Below, in pieces: positions 1 through 11,600 of a stretch of 27,741 nucleotides of DNA (the first letter of the stretch is position 1; every line of letters starts with the position of its first letter). The notes below the pieces were generated by a model. That model ran no database searches, was not told the origin of the DNA, and worked only from the letters and a program-made list of their open reading frames with translations. The DNA is from Willaertia magna (Eukaryota > Heterolobosea > Eutetramitea > Acrasida > Naegleriidae): assembly GCA_902984215.1 (NCBI GenBank), contig CADWAF010002218.1, positions 1-27,741 on the forward strand, written 5' to 3'. The translations under genes and the position numbers were made by a program.

Positions 1-1483
1 GTTTAAATAAAAATAAAAATTTAATTAATTTTATATTATCAACTGTCATAAATCTTTCTAAATCTGAATCATAACATAATTCTGAAGAATCAATACAAGC
101 ACATAATAATAATGGATTTAATGGACAATTTAATAAATTTTCATTAATATCTTCAAGTCTTGTTGTTGTTGGATATTGATTATCAAAAATAAATCTTTTT
201 GTTTGGTGAATTTTAAATAATTTATCAAATTTTTCAAATAAAAATTGAAAGAATAAACTTTTTCTTTTATATTCTTCTTTTTCTTCTTCAGTTTTCGCTT
301 CTTTTGTTTGAAACATTAAATGTAATTTATTACAAGCTGAAGAATTTCCTTGTTTGGCAGCAGTTAATAAATCATTAATAATAATATTCATTGTATATGA
401 TTGAGATGGTTGTTGTTGACTCTTTTCATAACATGCTTCTAAATGACCATGTTCAACTAAAATGTTAAATTTTGTATCATCTGTGAAATTAAGTCTATAA
501 TTATTTAAACAACAAAAATTTGTATTATTTTGTAAAGTTTTTTCAATCATTAATTTACTTTGTTTGATTCCCTCCAAAAGAAAATAATTATTAAACGATT
601 GTGACAATATATCTCTTTCACTAATTATATTCATAATACTTTTAAATAATGATTTGGCATATTTCTTAATTGGTAATGAAGTTAATGAATTAATTCTAAT
701 TAATCCACCTAAAATACAACCCAATACGTGACGCGCTAATAATTTTCTTAATGAAATACAATCTTCTTCATCATTGTTGTTATCATTGTCACTTGTCAAT
801 TCAGCTAATTTACATAAATCATGAAATGCTTCATCATTTCCTCTAAGAAATGATTCTAATAAAAAATTAATTATCAATGTATTTGGTTCTTCTTCAAAAA
901 AAGAAATTTTATTTAAATAATAAATTGCTAATTCTCTTAATTCTTCTTTATTTAGTAATAATTTATCTTTTAAAAGAAATCTTTCATTTAAAATATTTGT
1001 TTTTTTAACTAATGAAATTAAATTAATATTTTGAAAATTTTCTGACAACCATTTTAATAATTTTTTTTCTTCTAAATTAAGAAATGAAATAAATTCACCA
1101 TTTTTAAATAATGATTGAAAAGTTGATTGATTAATGACATTTTCTTCATTAAAAAAAGATTGAATATGAATAATTCTATAAATATCATTATTATCTTCAT
1201 TTAAATATTTTTCAATTTCTTCTTTTGGAATATTATAAAGATCAATAAAATATTTTTTATTTTTTTCTTTTAATAATCTTAATAAAGAAATAGAAGGTGA
1301 TGTAAACCATAATTTTAATGTTGAATTACTATTATTTTTAATAAATTTAATTTTATGAATATTTTGTTGTAAAGTTTTTAAATCTTTTTCAATAAGAAAT
1401 AAATTTTCTTCTTCTTCTTCATGATTTGTACTTTCTTCAATCATGGACATTCCAGAAATATCAGAAATGTCATCTCTAAACAT
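1..1483 (-). CDS. Unrecognised protein, N-terminal 494 residues (runs off the window)
   Basis: An open frame on the minus strand runs from an ATG at 1483 to the window edge with no in-frame stop by my reading, so the C-terminus is missing. The product begins MFRDDISDISGMSMIEEST and then has an acidic run of Glu. It is mostly helical-looking, rich in Leu, Ile, Asn, Lys and Glu. Late segments such as VEHGHLEACYE and AAKQGNSSACNKLHLMF have the spacing of Sel1-like or ankyrin-like helical repeats, but this is only a resemblance. I do not recognise the family. There is no signal peptide or clear membrane segment. The start is supported by an A-rich leader immediately before the ATG, as in other genes here. 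It lies in tandem with the LRR gene, whose stop is about 350 bases upstream of this start. Confidence 0.75.
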   Translation of the reverse strand, partial: MFRDDISDISGMSMIEESTNHEEEEENLFLIEKDLKTLQQNIHKIKFIKNNSNSTLKLWFTSPSISLLRLLKEKNKKYFIDLYNIPKEEIEKYLNEDNNDIYRIIHIQSFFNEENVINQSTFQSLFKNGEFISFLNLEEKKLLKWLSENFQNINLISLVKKTNILNERFLLKDKLLLNKEELRELAIYYLNKISFFEEEPNTLIINFLLESFLRGNDEAFHDLCKLAELTSDNDNNNDEEDCISLRKLLARHVLGCILGGLIRINSLTSLPIKKYAKSLFKSIMNIISERDILSQSFNNYFLLEGIKQSKLMIEKTLQNNTNFCCLNNYRLNFTDDTKFNILVEHGHLEACYEKSQQQPSQSYTMNIIINDLLTAAKQGNSSACNKLHLMFQTKEAKTEEEKEEYKRKSLFFQFLFEKFDKLFKIHQTKRFIFDNQYPTTTRLEDINENLLNCPLNPLLLCACIDSSELCYDSDLERFMTVDNIKLIKFLFLFK

Positions 1484-1832
1484 TTTTTTTTTTAAATTTT
1501 TTATTGTGTGTTTGTGTGTCCTAGATGAAAAAGGGTTTTTAATTTTCGAATTAACTGTGACAAGTGAATAATGACACGAATGAACTAGATAACTATAACA
1601 AAACGAGATAACTTAATGAAAACACGGTATTACAAGATGCATAACACATACGAGAATAAAACATGTCACTCCAAGCTTAAAACTGTAACTGTATATAACA
1701 AGAATCGTGATGGCAGGGCCACAAGGTAATTATTTTCTTTTACTTAACGCAACTTGTTCAATTTATTTCCAAAAAAAAAATGGCTTAAAATTTTTATTGT
1801 AAATATTTACAAAAAAATTTACAAAAAAAAAA
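1484..1832. promoter_or_regulatory. Intergenic spacer: promoter side of the minus gene at <1..1483
   Basis: About 350 bases between two minus-strand genes, so it holds the 3' end of the LRR gene and the promoter of the truncated gene. It is less extremely AT-rich than the flanking coding DNA. An A-rich leader (poly-T on the plus strand) sits directly before the ATG at 1483. No AAGCCTTT element, tRNA or recognisable RNA gene was seen. Confidence 0.4.
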
Positions 1833-4800
1833 TTATTTTTCTCGCTCTTCTTCATATTCACTTAATAAATCTTCTAATAATTTATCTGATAAATAATTAT
1901 CATCTAATTCTTCTTGTTTTAAATCATTATTTTGTAAACTTTTTAAATTATTTGTGTCATTGTCATCTTCATCTGTTAATAAATCTTCTATATTTAAATA
2001 TTTCTTTTTATTATTTTCTTTTATTGTTGTACTTTCAATTTGTTGTAAATTTTGTAAATTTTGTAAACTATTTGTATTATATGTGACAGAATTGTCAACA
2101 ATATTGGTTGTAACATTTTTATCAACATTTTGTAAAATTGTCTTTTTTCTATTCTTTCCACTAATTACAATTTTTTTATTTTCTTGTTGTAAAGTTTGTT
2201 GTAAAGGTTGTGATTGCTGTTGTGACGTTTGTTGTGACTGTTGTTGTAAATTATTAATTTTTGTAATTTTTCGTGACAATTTACTCTTCTTTTCTTCCTT
2301 TTTAGGAATATTATTATTTTCATTATTTACAATTGTTGTAACATTTGTTGCAATTGGTTGACTTGTTGTTTCTTCTTCAGATAATAATTGTTCCAATAAT
2401 AAATCTTCTAAATTATTTTTTTGTAAAGAATTTTGTAAGTCATTATTTTGTAAATTATTATTTTGTAAAGTTTGTTCTTCAACACAATTTTGTAAAATTT
2501 CTTGTTGTTTATCTTTTTCATTATCCATTGTCACATTATTTTCTAAATTTAATTGTTGTGTATTTTGTATACTTTCCTTTTCTGTATTATTAATTAAATT
2601 AATATTTTCTTTAATAATATCCTCTTCCATTTTTGTATTTTCCATAATTGTATTATTTATTAAATTATTTTCATTATTTTCTTGATTATTTTTTTGTAAA
2701 GTATTTATTTCTTTATTTTCAATCATTATTTCTTCTTGTTGTAATTGTTGTAAAGTTTTTATATTATTATTTATAATTTCTTCTTGTAAAGTAGTATCAA
2801 TTATTTCTTGTTGTAAAGTATTTATATTTTCTTGTTTTTCATTATCGGTTTTATCTTGTTGTTCATTAACAATTTGTAATTTATTATTATTCATTTCTAA
2901 CGTTATTATTGATTCTTTATTATTCATTTCTCCTGCAATTACTACTATTGGTTCTTTATTGGTTTCATTATTATTTATTTCTTCTTCTTTTTTTTCTTCT
3001 TCTTCTTTTTCTTGTTGTTGTAATTGTTTATGCAATTCTTGTTGTTGCTGTTCTTCTTCTTTTTGTTCATTTAGTTGTTCTTCTTCTTCTTGTTGTTGTT
3101 GTAATTGTTGTAAAGAAATATCACAATTATCATTACTGTCCTTATTATCACAATTATCATTATTATCTATTGTTGTTGTAGTTATTGTTGTTGGTATTAT
3201 TAGTATTTCTTTATTAATAATTTCTATATTTTTTTCTTCTTTATTAATAATTTCTTTTTCTTTTGAGTTGTTTTCTTCTTCTTTTTTTTCTTCTTCTTTT
3301 TCTTGTTGTTGTTGTTGTAAATTATCAAAAGTATTTACAGTAAGTATTGAATTATTATTTTTATTTTCTAAATTAGGTGATTCATCTTCACTTAATAATT
3401 GTAATAATAATAATTTATCATCATTATTGTCACTGTCACTACTAATGTTTAAACTAATTTCTTCTTTTTTTTGTAAAGTATTATTTTGTTGTAAAGTATT
3501 TATATTTTGTTGTTGTAAAGTATAATCAATTATTATTGTATTATTATTATTGTCAATATTGTCAATATTTTTTGTAATGTTATTTTCAATTATTATTGTT
3601 GTATTTTCTTTTAAATTTTTTTCTTCTTCTTCTTCTTCTTTTTGTAATAATAATTGTTGTAAAAGATAATTTTCATAATCTTTATCAATGTCAACAAGTT
3701 CATCATCATGTTTTTCTTCTTCTTTTAAATTTTCACTTTTAATTGTTTCATTATTACTACTGTCACTTGTCATTAATAAATTATTTTGTAAAGTATTTAA
3801 ATTATTATTTTCAAAAGTCACATTTTCATTCTTTTCCGTTACAATACTTGTCACATTATTCTTTTCAATATTATTGTAAACATTTTTATCTACATTTTTA
3901 TCAATTTTATTTTCCAAATTATTGTAAAGATTTTTATCAATTTTATTTGATTGATTTTTAATTTTCTTTTCAATAATTTCTTCTTCATCTAATTGTTGTA
4001 ATAATTTTTCTAATAATAATTCATCTTGTTCTTTTTCCTTTTTTGTTAACATTTCTGAAATTGGTTTTTGTAAATTATTTTTTGTAATAATCATTTCAGA
4101 ATCTGAACTTAGAATTTCTTCTAAAATTTCATCTTCTTTCATTGACAATCTTTTTTGTAAATTATTTTGTGACTTTTGTTGTAAATTATTTTGTAAATTA
4201 TTTTGTAAACTATTTTGTAAACTATTGTCACTATCTTCATCTTCAGTTGTCGTTACAATTTCATCTAAAAATTGATTTTTTCTTAAATTTAAATTTTTAA
4301 AATCTCTATAAATATTTTTATTGTAAACTTCTTCATTTTCGGAAAGTGAATTCTTTTTAAAATTTTCCGATTTTTCTAAATCTTCCGTTTTTAATAATTC
4401 TTCTAATAACTCCGCTTCCGATAAATGATATTTTTGTTTTGTAAATTCCGGTAGCGGAATGTGAACTTTCTTTTTTTTAGAATTATTTAAATCTTTACTA
4501 TTTCTAATTATGGCAGGTTTTCTACGAATTTTACGACTATTTCTATTATTAGGAATTCCAATTGAATTTCTTTTTTGTGTAGAATTTTGTAAATTTTTTT
4601 GTAAAGTTGTCACATCACGATTTTCTAAATTTTCTTGTGATGTATTGTCACTCAAATTATTTGTGACATTTTCATCATTTTCTAAATCAGGAATGTCAAA
4701 AATATTTTGATTAACTAAATTTGAAACATTTAAAAAGGAATTTCTCGGAGCTAATTCAACATTTGATAAAAATAAATTTCCGAAATTTTTTACTCCGACA

Positions 4801-6832
4801 ATCGGATGAATTTCAAAATATAATTTCTTTTTTGAAATTCCGGAAGAATATCCCGAAAAGGAACTAAATCTTGTAAACTGTTCGGAGTTATTATTATTTG
4901 ATTGATTTCCATAAATAGAAGTTGCAAATTTTAAAAATTTTAATTTTTCGGAACGTTCTTGTTCTTTTTGTAAAGTTTGTTCTGAATTTTCTATTTTTGG
5001 AAGTGGTATATTTTTTTTCTTTTCCATTTTCTTTTTTAGTAAATCCGTTTCATTTCCGAAAAAGTTCATTTCATTTAAATATAATAACCATTTTTGTCCA
5101 CTTTCATTTCTTATATTTTGTAAATCAATTTTTGATTTTGGGTTTATTGTAAAGTTGTTGTCAACATTTTCTTGTGACAAATTTTGTGACAAGTTTTGTG
5201 ACACATCTTGTGACAAATTATTTTGTGATAATTGTTGTAAAGAATTTTGTAAACCATTTTGTAAATTAATTGTAATTTGTTGATTTAATTTTTGTTGTGT
5301 AGCGCTTAAAGAGGCAAAAGTCGTTTCGGAAGTTAACGGAGATGAACTTAGTGGAATGTCCGTTAAAATTCTTTTTCTAAATTTTTTACGTTTTTTTGTA
5401 ATTTCTAAATTTGGTGTAAATGTCACAACTTCAAAATTTTCCTTTTCGGAATTATCTTCCGAAAAATTGTAAAAATCTTCCGAAGGGTTCGAAGCATCTT
5501 CCATTTCTTTAATTATTTTATCAATTTCAATTTTTGTAAACTTTTTTGAATTTAAAATAAAATCATTTTCTAATTTTAATTTAAAAAAAAATAATTTTTC
5601 AAAATTTAAAATTTTTGTAATTTCATTTTCTAAAATTTCTAAATTTTGTAAATTTTTTAAATTATTTTTTAAATTTAAAATTTCATTAAAATTTGTAATT
5701 TTATTATTTTCTAAATTTAAATATTTTAAATTTTTAAATTTTTTTAAAATATCTAATTTTTGTATAAAATTTTTTTTTAAATTTAAAATTTCTAAATTTG
5801 GTATTAAAATTCCTTCAAAAGAATTTAATTCAAAAATTTCATTATTTTCTAAATTTAATTCAACTAAATTTGGAAATTCAATTAATTTTTCAAAATTATT
5901 TTTTTTAAATAAATTTTTAATTTTATTATTTGATAAATTTAAATATTTTAAATTTGGAAAAATATTTTCTTTTTTTGTAATAAAATTTTCAAAAATTGAA
6001 ATTTCTAAATTTGTAAAATTTATAATTAAACATTTTAAATAAATTAAAAAATTAAAATTTTTATAAATTTCATTAAAATTTAAAAAATTAATTTCACTAA
6101 TTTGTAAACTTTCTAAATTTTCTAAAAAATTTAAAATTTCAAAAATTAAATTTTCGTCACAATTAAAAAAATTTAAATTTTTTAAATTTTCAAAATTAAA
6201 ATTGTCAAAAGTCACATTTCTATTTTCTAAAAAAGAAATTGAATTTAAATTTTTATTTTTTTTAAAAAATATAATTTTAACTGAATTTCCATAAATTATT
6301 AAATTTTTTAAATTTTCAAAAATGGAAATGTCAATTTCAAAATCTTTTTCTATTTTTGAATTTTTTTCAATTTTTAAAATTTCAATTTTTTTAAAAATAT
6401 TTAAAAATGTTTCAAATTCTAAATTTGTAATTTCATTAACTACTTCATTTGGTATTAAAATTTTTTCTAAAATCCAAAAAAGTAAATTATCGGAATTTTT
6501 AGTGGTCTCTTCGGAAGTTTCTTTCCTTCTTTTATATTCTCTAATTTTGGCATTTAAAATTCTTAAATTTTTAAAATTTATTTTTAAAATTGAATTTTCC
6601 TTTTCTAGAATTTTATTTTTAGAAATTAAATTGTCTTTTAAATTTTCTAAATTTTTGTAAATTTTTGTAAATTATTGTAAAAAAATTGTAAAAAAAACTT
6701 ACCATCTATAATTTCCGTTGTAAATAATTTAGTATCATAAAATTCATTTAAATTTACATTACAAAATTTTTCTTTATTTTCTTCTAAATATAAAGAAAAT
6801 AATTTTAAAAAATTATCATGATCTTCATTCAT
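1833..6832 (-). CDS. Leucine-rich-repeat protein with very long disordered Gln/Asn/Glu tail (two exons)
   Basis: Exon 1 is 6703..6832 and exon 2 is 1833..6646, joined across a 56-nt GT-AG intron. The combined length of 4,944 nt gives 1,647 residues plus TAA. Exon 1 ends after GAT G and exon 2 restores a GAA codon, giving a continuous frame. Residues ~1-120 are charged and helical. Roughly 120-400 hold leucine-rich repeats of the LxxLxLxxNxI type (for example NLKYLNLSNNKIKNL and NLKYLNLENNKITNF). The remaining ~1,200 residues are low complexity, with Leu-Gln/Asn runs, poly-Glu and poly-Asn. This tail contains eight acidic LLxxLL-like motifs, listed separately. LRRs normally bind proteins; no catalytic domain is visible. 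It shares a divergent promoter region with the smaller LRR gene at 7437. I cannot assign a family member or function. Confidence 0.85.
1836..4425 (-). repeat. Eight dispersed acidic LLxxLL-like peptide motifs in the LRR protein tail
   Basis: Within the disordered tail the hydrophobic clusters are not random. They recur as ELLEELLKTED (~4385-4420), EILEEILSSDSE (~4095-4135), ELLLEKLLQQLDEEE (~3980-4030), YLLQQLLLQKEEEE (~3620-3680), KLLLLQLLSEDE (~3374-3423), DLLLEQLLSEEE (~2365-2413), IEDLLTDEDD (~1961-1990) and KLLEDLLSEYEEE (~1840-1890). The consensus is acid-x-LLxxLL-(S/T)-acid-acid. Spacing between copies is long and irregular, with Asn/Gln-rich linkers. The regularity is seen directly in the translation; any binding role is inference. 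Confidence 0.7.
6647..6702 (-). other. 56-nt GT-AG intron in the long LRR gene
   Basis: The donor reads GTAAGT (revcomp of 6697..6702) and the acceptor is TTTAG (ending at 6647). Splicing joins the 130-nt ATG-containing exon to an open frame of 4,814 nt without a stop. Between the splice sites there are four sense-strand TTTACAA words, which is striking for such a short intron. Without splicing the first exon stops at the acceptor TAG itself. Confidence 0.85.
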
Positions 6833-7044
6833 TGTATAAATTTATTATTTCTATAAATTAGTGACACCAATTGTTAAAAAAATTTTTAAAAAATATAGAT
6901 CCGATAAAAAAATTATTAAAAAAGTTTTTTTTTTCAAAAAAGAATATTTTTAACAGACTATTATATAGGTAGTAGTTTGTTGTTGACGGATTGATATTGA
7001 TTGTTGACTCTTTTTGTAGATGTTAGAGAGATGAATGTTGTTGA

Positions 7045-7066
7045 TGTTTGTTTGTTTGTTTGTTTG
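7045..7066. repeat. TTTG tetranucleotide microsatellite
   Basis: Perfect tandem TTTG units, about five copies, in the divergent promoter region. They are followed by a poly-T run and a short GTT repeat up to ~7090. Confidence 0.9.
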
Positions 7067-7361
7067 ATTATTTTTTTTGTTGTTGTTGTTATTGAAATTA
7101 TTTGATTACTATAATTACGCGCCTAAAAATTGATTTTTGATTTTTAAAGATTTTGCAACTCTGCGTCGGATCGGAAGGCAAACATCATCTTCTCAATAAC
7201 AACATGATGATCAACAAAAAGGCTTGCATTTAGATGACTAGCGTTCCGATAATGATGACTAGTGAAAAAAAAAAAGTAGAACTAGAACCTAACCACTTTT
7301 AAAACCTTTCTTCTTCTTCTTCACCAATCTTTGATCTTTCCAATTAATTGGTTAATCCAAC

Positions 7362-7369
7362 AAGCCTTT
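7362..7369 (+). promoter_or_regulatory. AAGCCTTT element
   Basis: It lies 67 bases before the ATG of the LRMDA-like gene, in gene orientation. It is one of seven exact intergenic copies (with 7218..7225 minus, 15188..15195 plus, 20417..20424 plus, 24206..24213 plus, 27645..27652 plus and 27712..27719 minus). The role is unproven. Confidence 0.4.
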
Positions 7370-7400
7370 CTCGTATACCCACTTGACCCAACTCCGAAAA

Positions 7401-7436
7401 TTTAAAAAAAAAATTAAAAAAAAAATTAAAAAAAAA
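7401..7436 (+). repeat. Tandem TTAAAAAAAAAA leader before the LRMDA-like ATG
   Basis: Three consecutive poly-A blocks separated by TT or TTT precede the ATG at 7437. The in-frame codons upstream begin only at a TTG (7383) and would add a purely Lys-rich leader, so I take the ATG at 7437 as the start. A-rich leaders before ATG are common in this window. Confidence 0.7.
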
Positions 7437-8544
7437 ATGTTATCTTCTTCACAAATAAAAATTGATCCTCTCAACAAAAAGTGTTCCTTAGCTTTTCAAC
7501 AATTACGTGATATTCCAGGTGAATCTGTTTTTATAAATAATAATAATTCAAATTTAAAAGAACGTGAAAAATCTTTAAAAATTTTAAAAGAAATTTTAGA
7601 ATTGGACCTTTCACATAATAATTTAACGGATATTAATGAAAATATAAATTTATTTGAAAATTTAAATAGTTTAGTTTTAGATCATAATAGATTACATTCA
7701 AATTTAAATATTTGTGGTGGAAAAGTTTTAAATAAAATTACTTTATTGTAAGTAATTAAATTATTTTATTTATTAAATTATTAAATTTTATAATTATTTA
7801 TTTATTAAATTTTATAATTTTTTACAATGATTACAATAATTATTTACAAAAAAAATACAACTTTACAATAGATGGGTCAACTCCAATAAAATTAAAGATC
7901 TAGTTCCATTTATTCTAAAAATATCACAACAATTTCCAAATTTAAAAATCTTTAGTATGTTAAAAAATGAAGCATGTCCAAATTATTTCTCCGGCGGAAC
8001 AATGGAACAATATGAACAATATAGATTATTTGTAATTTCAAAATTAAAAAATTTAACAGTTTTAGATACAACTCCGGTTACAAAATCGGAAAGAGAAATT
8101 GGTGAAAAAATGTATGGAAATAGTGATGCTATACCAATGTTTATTGTAATGAAACAACAATTACAAAATAATACTTTACAACAGAATAATGGTTTACAAC
8201 AGAATAGTTTACAAAATAATATTACTTTACAACAGAATAATAGTGGAAGTAGTAATAATTTAAATAATTTACAACAAAATAATGAAAATTTAAATTTACC
8301 AAGTATTGAAAATTTACAACAAAATACAACAACTTTACAAAATAATAATTTACAACAAAATTACGATTCATCTTCTGAAGAAGAAGAAGATTTATTGGCA
8401 GTTGCACATTCTATTGGAAATTCCATTGTAAAACAAAAAAGAAATTTACAAAATAAGAAAATAATTAATAATAATGTATCAACAACAACAAGTGTAATTA
8501 CATTACCATCTATTGAATCTTTACAAAAAAATAATTTTAAATAA
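7437..8544 (+). CDS. LRMDA/C10orf11-like leucine-rich-repeat protein with Leu-Gln-rich tail (two exons)
   Basis: Exon 1 is 7437..7747 and exon 2 is 7872..8544. Splicing gives 984 nt, 327 residues and TAA. The join creates the canonical LRR phrase LWVNSNKIKDL, which supports the intron. LRRs occupy about residues 40-150 (ELDLSHNNLTDI, NSLVLDHNRLHS, then the spliced repeat). They are followed by an LRR-cap-like block with NEACPNYFSGG, then YEQYRLFVISKLKNLTVLD and VTKSEREIGEKMYG. As I recall the animal LRMDA (C10orf11) family, it has the same order: ACPN, a YRxxVxxxLPNLxxLD cap, then VTxxER. The last ~120 residues are lineage-specific Leu-Gln/Asn repeats with an acidic SSSEEEEDLL patch. In animals LRMDA is a small effector linked to melanosome biogenesis; the role here is unknown. 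It could also be a generic LRR-cap protein. Confidence 0.75.
7748..7871 (+). other. 124-nt GT-AG intron in the LRMDA-like gene
   Basis: The donor is GTAAGT at 7748 and the acceptor is TTTACAATAG ending at 7871. Removing it joins TT to A and continues an LRR consensus without a stop. Like the other intron in the window, it carries several sense-strand TTACAA words clustered in its 3' half. Confidence 0.85.
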
Positions 8545-8665
8545 AATTTTTATAAATTTTTATAAATTATTACATTTATTCTTTTTATAGAGCTTACACT
8601 AAATAAAATTTTAACCAATTAAGATTTTAAATGATGATTTTATTTAAAGATTTTAAAAACACAAA

Positions 8666-11600
8666 TTAAACAGAAACATTAGAAATTTCCTTTTGATCCT
8701 CCTCTTCATCTTCCTCTTCTTCTTCTACATCTCCTCCCGTTAATTGATTATTATCAATTGATAAATCATCATCTCCAGACATAAAACTATTTAATTCCAC
8801 TTTCTTTCCATATCCACCATTGTTATTATTATTATTATTACTTTTAACAAAATGATTTTCTTCCAAATTATTATTTACAATAATACATTCAGATTGTAAA
8901 TCACAATTATTATTATCCATCATCATTTCTGTACTGTTGTTATTGTTGTTGTTATGACTTAATAATTCTGAATTACCATTTATGGAATTATTATTTATAG
9001 AAGATCCAACAATCCAATCAGATTTTGTTCTTTTATGTGGTAATCTACGTATTATTCTATTCTTTTTTGTAACGGATCCTCCTCCAATTAATGATAAATC
9101 AGTGTGTATATTATTATTGTAATCATTATTTGTTGTTGTAAAAATCATATTCCCGCCTTCTGTATTACAATCATCATCATTTTCATTATTATTACTACTT
9201 GAAAAGGAAATTAAATTTCCACTACTTTTCATTCTACTAGAATTTATTAATCTAGGTGATCTAAAAAATCCAGTTGGTGGTGTTGTAATGCGATTTAATT
9301 GTAATGGTTTAAATAAATTATTTTGTGACAAACTTGTCACACCACCACTTGTCACATTATTTTTCACACTTGTCACATTACTATTATTATTTGACATTTG
9401 TGACAATTCATTAATATTACCACTACTAACACTACTTGAAATTTTCCTTTTCGGTAAATATTCATCTTTAATTTCCTTTTTAAAATCACTTGGTGTTTTA
9501 ACTAATAATAAATTTTCCATAAATGATGAAGTACTACTATTATTAGAATTACTATTATTATTAAAATCATCACTATTTGCTTTTCTTAAATTTCTTAAAT
9601 TTCTGGCACTTGTTGGTGTTAATAAATTACTATTTATAGAATTATCATTGGTAGAATTATAAATTGGAATGGTAGTTGGTTGTAAAAGAATGGATTTATC
9701 TAAATTTGGGAAATTTACGGGAAAGAGTGGACCGAAAATGATATCGTTAGTGGAAAGTGGTGAAATAAATATTCTACCAACATTTTCTGAATTTAAATAA
9801 TTAATTTTTAATAAATTATTTAAAGATAAATATTCAATATTATTGGATCCACTATTATTATTTATAGGATTAATAGAATTATTATTATTATTTGTATTTG
9901 TAATGGTCAACGGTTGTAATGATGGTTGTTGTAATGATGATTGGTTGTTAGAATTATTGTTTACAATATTGTTTACAATACTAGTAGTAGATTTTAATTC
10001 TAAAAGATTAATTTGTGGTAAACTAACGTAACCACTAATTAATGGTATTAAATGTATAATAAATTGTAAACTGTTATTTTGTAAACTATTTTGTAAATGA
10101 TCATTTAATAAAATTCTATTGGTTCCAAAAATAGCCCATTTATTTCCATCAGCTAAAATATCTAAATAAATTCTTTTTTCTAAATTAATTAATTTACGTA
10201 AATTTTCTAAATTTGGAATTTCAATTTGCATTTGTAAAGATTTACCAACTTCATGTTGTTCTGCTTTTTCATTTTGTAAAGAATTATTTTGTAAACTATT
10301 TTGTAAAGTGTCATCCTCCGTTGTAATTTCATTTTGTAAAGTATCATCCTGTAAAGAATAATTTTCAGAATGACAAGTGATTGACATTTCAATTTGTAAA
10401 TCTTCTTCTTTTGGTAATTTAATTTTTGGAATTGTAAATTTATACATTTCATTATCTTGTGTTGGAATTGTAAAATCAATAATCATGTCACCTAAAATCA
10501 CCTCTTCCACATTTTGTAAACTATTTTGTAAAGTCACTTCAAAAATAAAAGAAATATAATCTTCCAAAAACATTTCATGTTGATTATTTTTTAAATTAAA
10601 ATCTTTTGTAACATTTAATAAATTATTATTTAAATATTGTAATTCATAATTTGTAATAATTAAAGGTTTAGGTGTAATACATTTTATAATTATTTGTAAC
10701 ATAAATTTATCTTTTGTAATTTTTGTAAAATTATAATTATAAATAAATGGTTTAAAAAATGTAATTTCAAAAGTTTTTTGTAATTTAAAATTTTCTCTTG
10801 TTAATTTTTTTGTATAATTTGCTTTTAAACTAAATAAATTACATTCCTTATTTAAATTCATTATATTTTTTGTATAATCTAAATTATTATTTAATAAATT
10901 ATTTTTATCAATTATTGGTTGATCTTCATTTACAGGGATTGCTATAATTGGAATACCAATAATTATTTTTTGATCATTGTCATTTGTTTGTGGTAATGCT
11001 ATTGTATTGTCATTAATCATTTCAATCATTGTAAATGGTCCATCATTTATTGACATTAATGCATGATTATTATTTTGTTGTTGTAAACTATTATTATTAT
11101 TTTGTAAAGAATTTAAACTATTTGACCTTCCAATCAATAAATTTTTAGATAAAGAATTTACAATAATTGTTCCATTTAAAATGTGATCTTGTTTTGTATC
11201 AATTGTTAAACAAAAATAATGTAAAGTTCCTAATAAAAATAATTGTTCCTTTTGTGTACCAATTACTAAAGTTGGACGAGATTCTAACACTAAAATTAGA
11301 AATGCATCTTTTAATGGAGATGAATCTTTCTTTAATGTCGTTACCGTAGTTGTTGTAATTGTTGAAATATCATCATCAATTATTAATGAATTATTATTAT
11401 TCCCGCCACTTAAATTACTTCCTAAATTAGTAGTGTTATTATTTAATAAAGTACTAGTAATTGTATTATTCATTGTAGTGGTATTTGTACTATTATTATC
11501 CAAATCAACATTTGTGGCGGCATCCAACTCATATTCCGTCATTCCGTTATTATTTCCCGCAGTAGTGATTGAAGTGGTAGTAGTACTATTATTATCTGAA

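Larger units (their letters stand above)
6833..7436. promoter_or_regulatory. Divergent promoter region between the two LRR genes
   Basis: This 604-bp gap lies between the ATG of the long LRR gene (minus) and the ATG of the LRMDA-like gene (plus), so it must promote both. AAGCCTTT occurs once in each orientation: minus strand at 7218..7225, and plus strand at 7362..7369, 67 bases before the plus ATG. It also holds a TTTG microsatellite, a short stretch of mixed composition near 7150-7260, and an A-rich leader. No RNA gene was recognised. Confidence 0.5.

Noticed and set aside
2909..3525. Cys/Ser/Leu-rich plus-strand open frames opposite the LRR gene tail
   Set aside because: They are the mirror of Gln, Glu and Asn codon runs on the minus strand (GTT and CTT repeats), overlap a well-supported gene and show no independent start context or homology.
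4160..4225. CRISPR-like regular repeat of TTTGTAAATTATT
   Set aside because: It is a coding Leu-Gln-Asn-Asn repeat read on the minus strand, with no unique spacers; the genome is eukaryotic.
5480..5500. GGGTTCGAAG, a tRNA B-box-like word
   Set aside because: It is inside the LRR coding sequence, with no A-box or acceptor stem around it.
6322..6660. 112-residue Phe/Ser/Lys-rich plus-strand open frame
   Set aside because: It lies opposite exon 2 of the long LRR gene, which is supported by a clean splice joining two open frames and by LRR consensus. The plus frame is a shadow.
7383..7436. N-terminal extension of the LRMDA-like protein from a TTG
   Set aside because: It would add only Lys-rich codons from an A-rich leader; the ATG at 7437 is the natural eukaryotic start.
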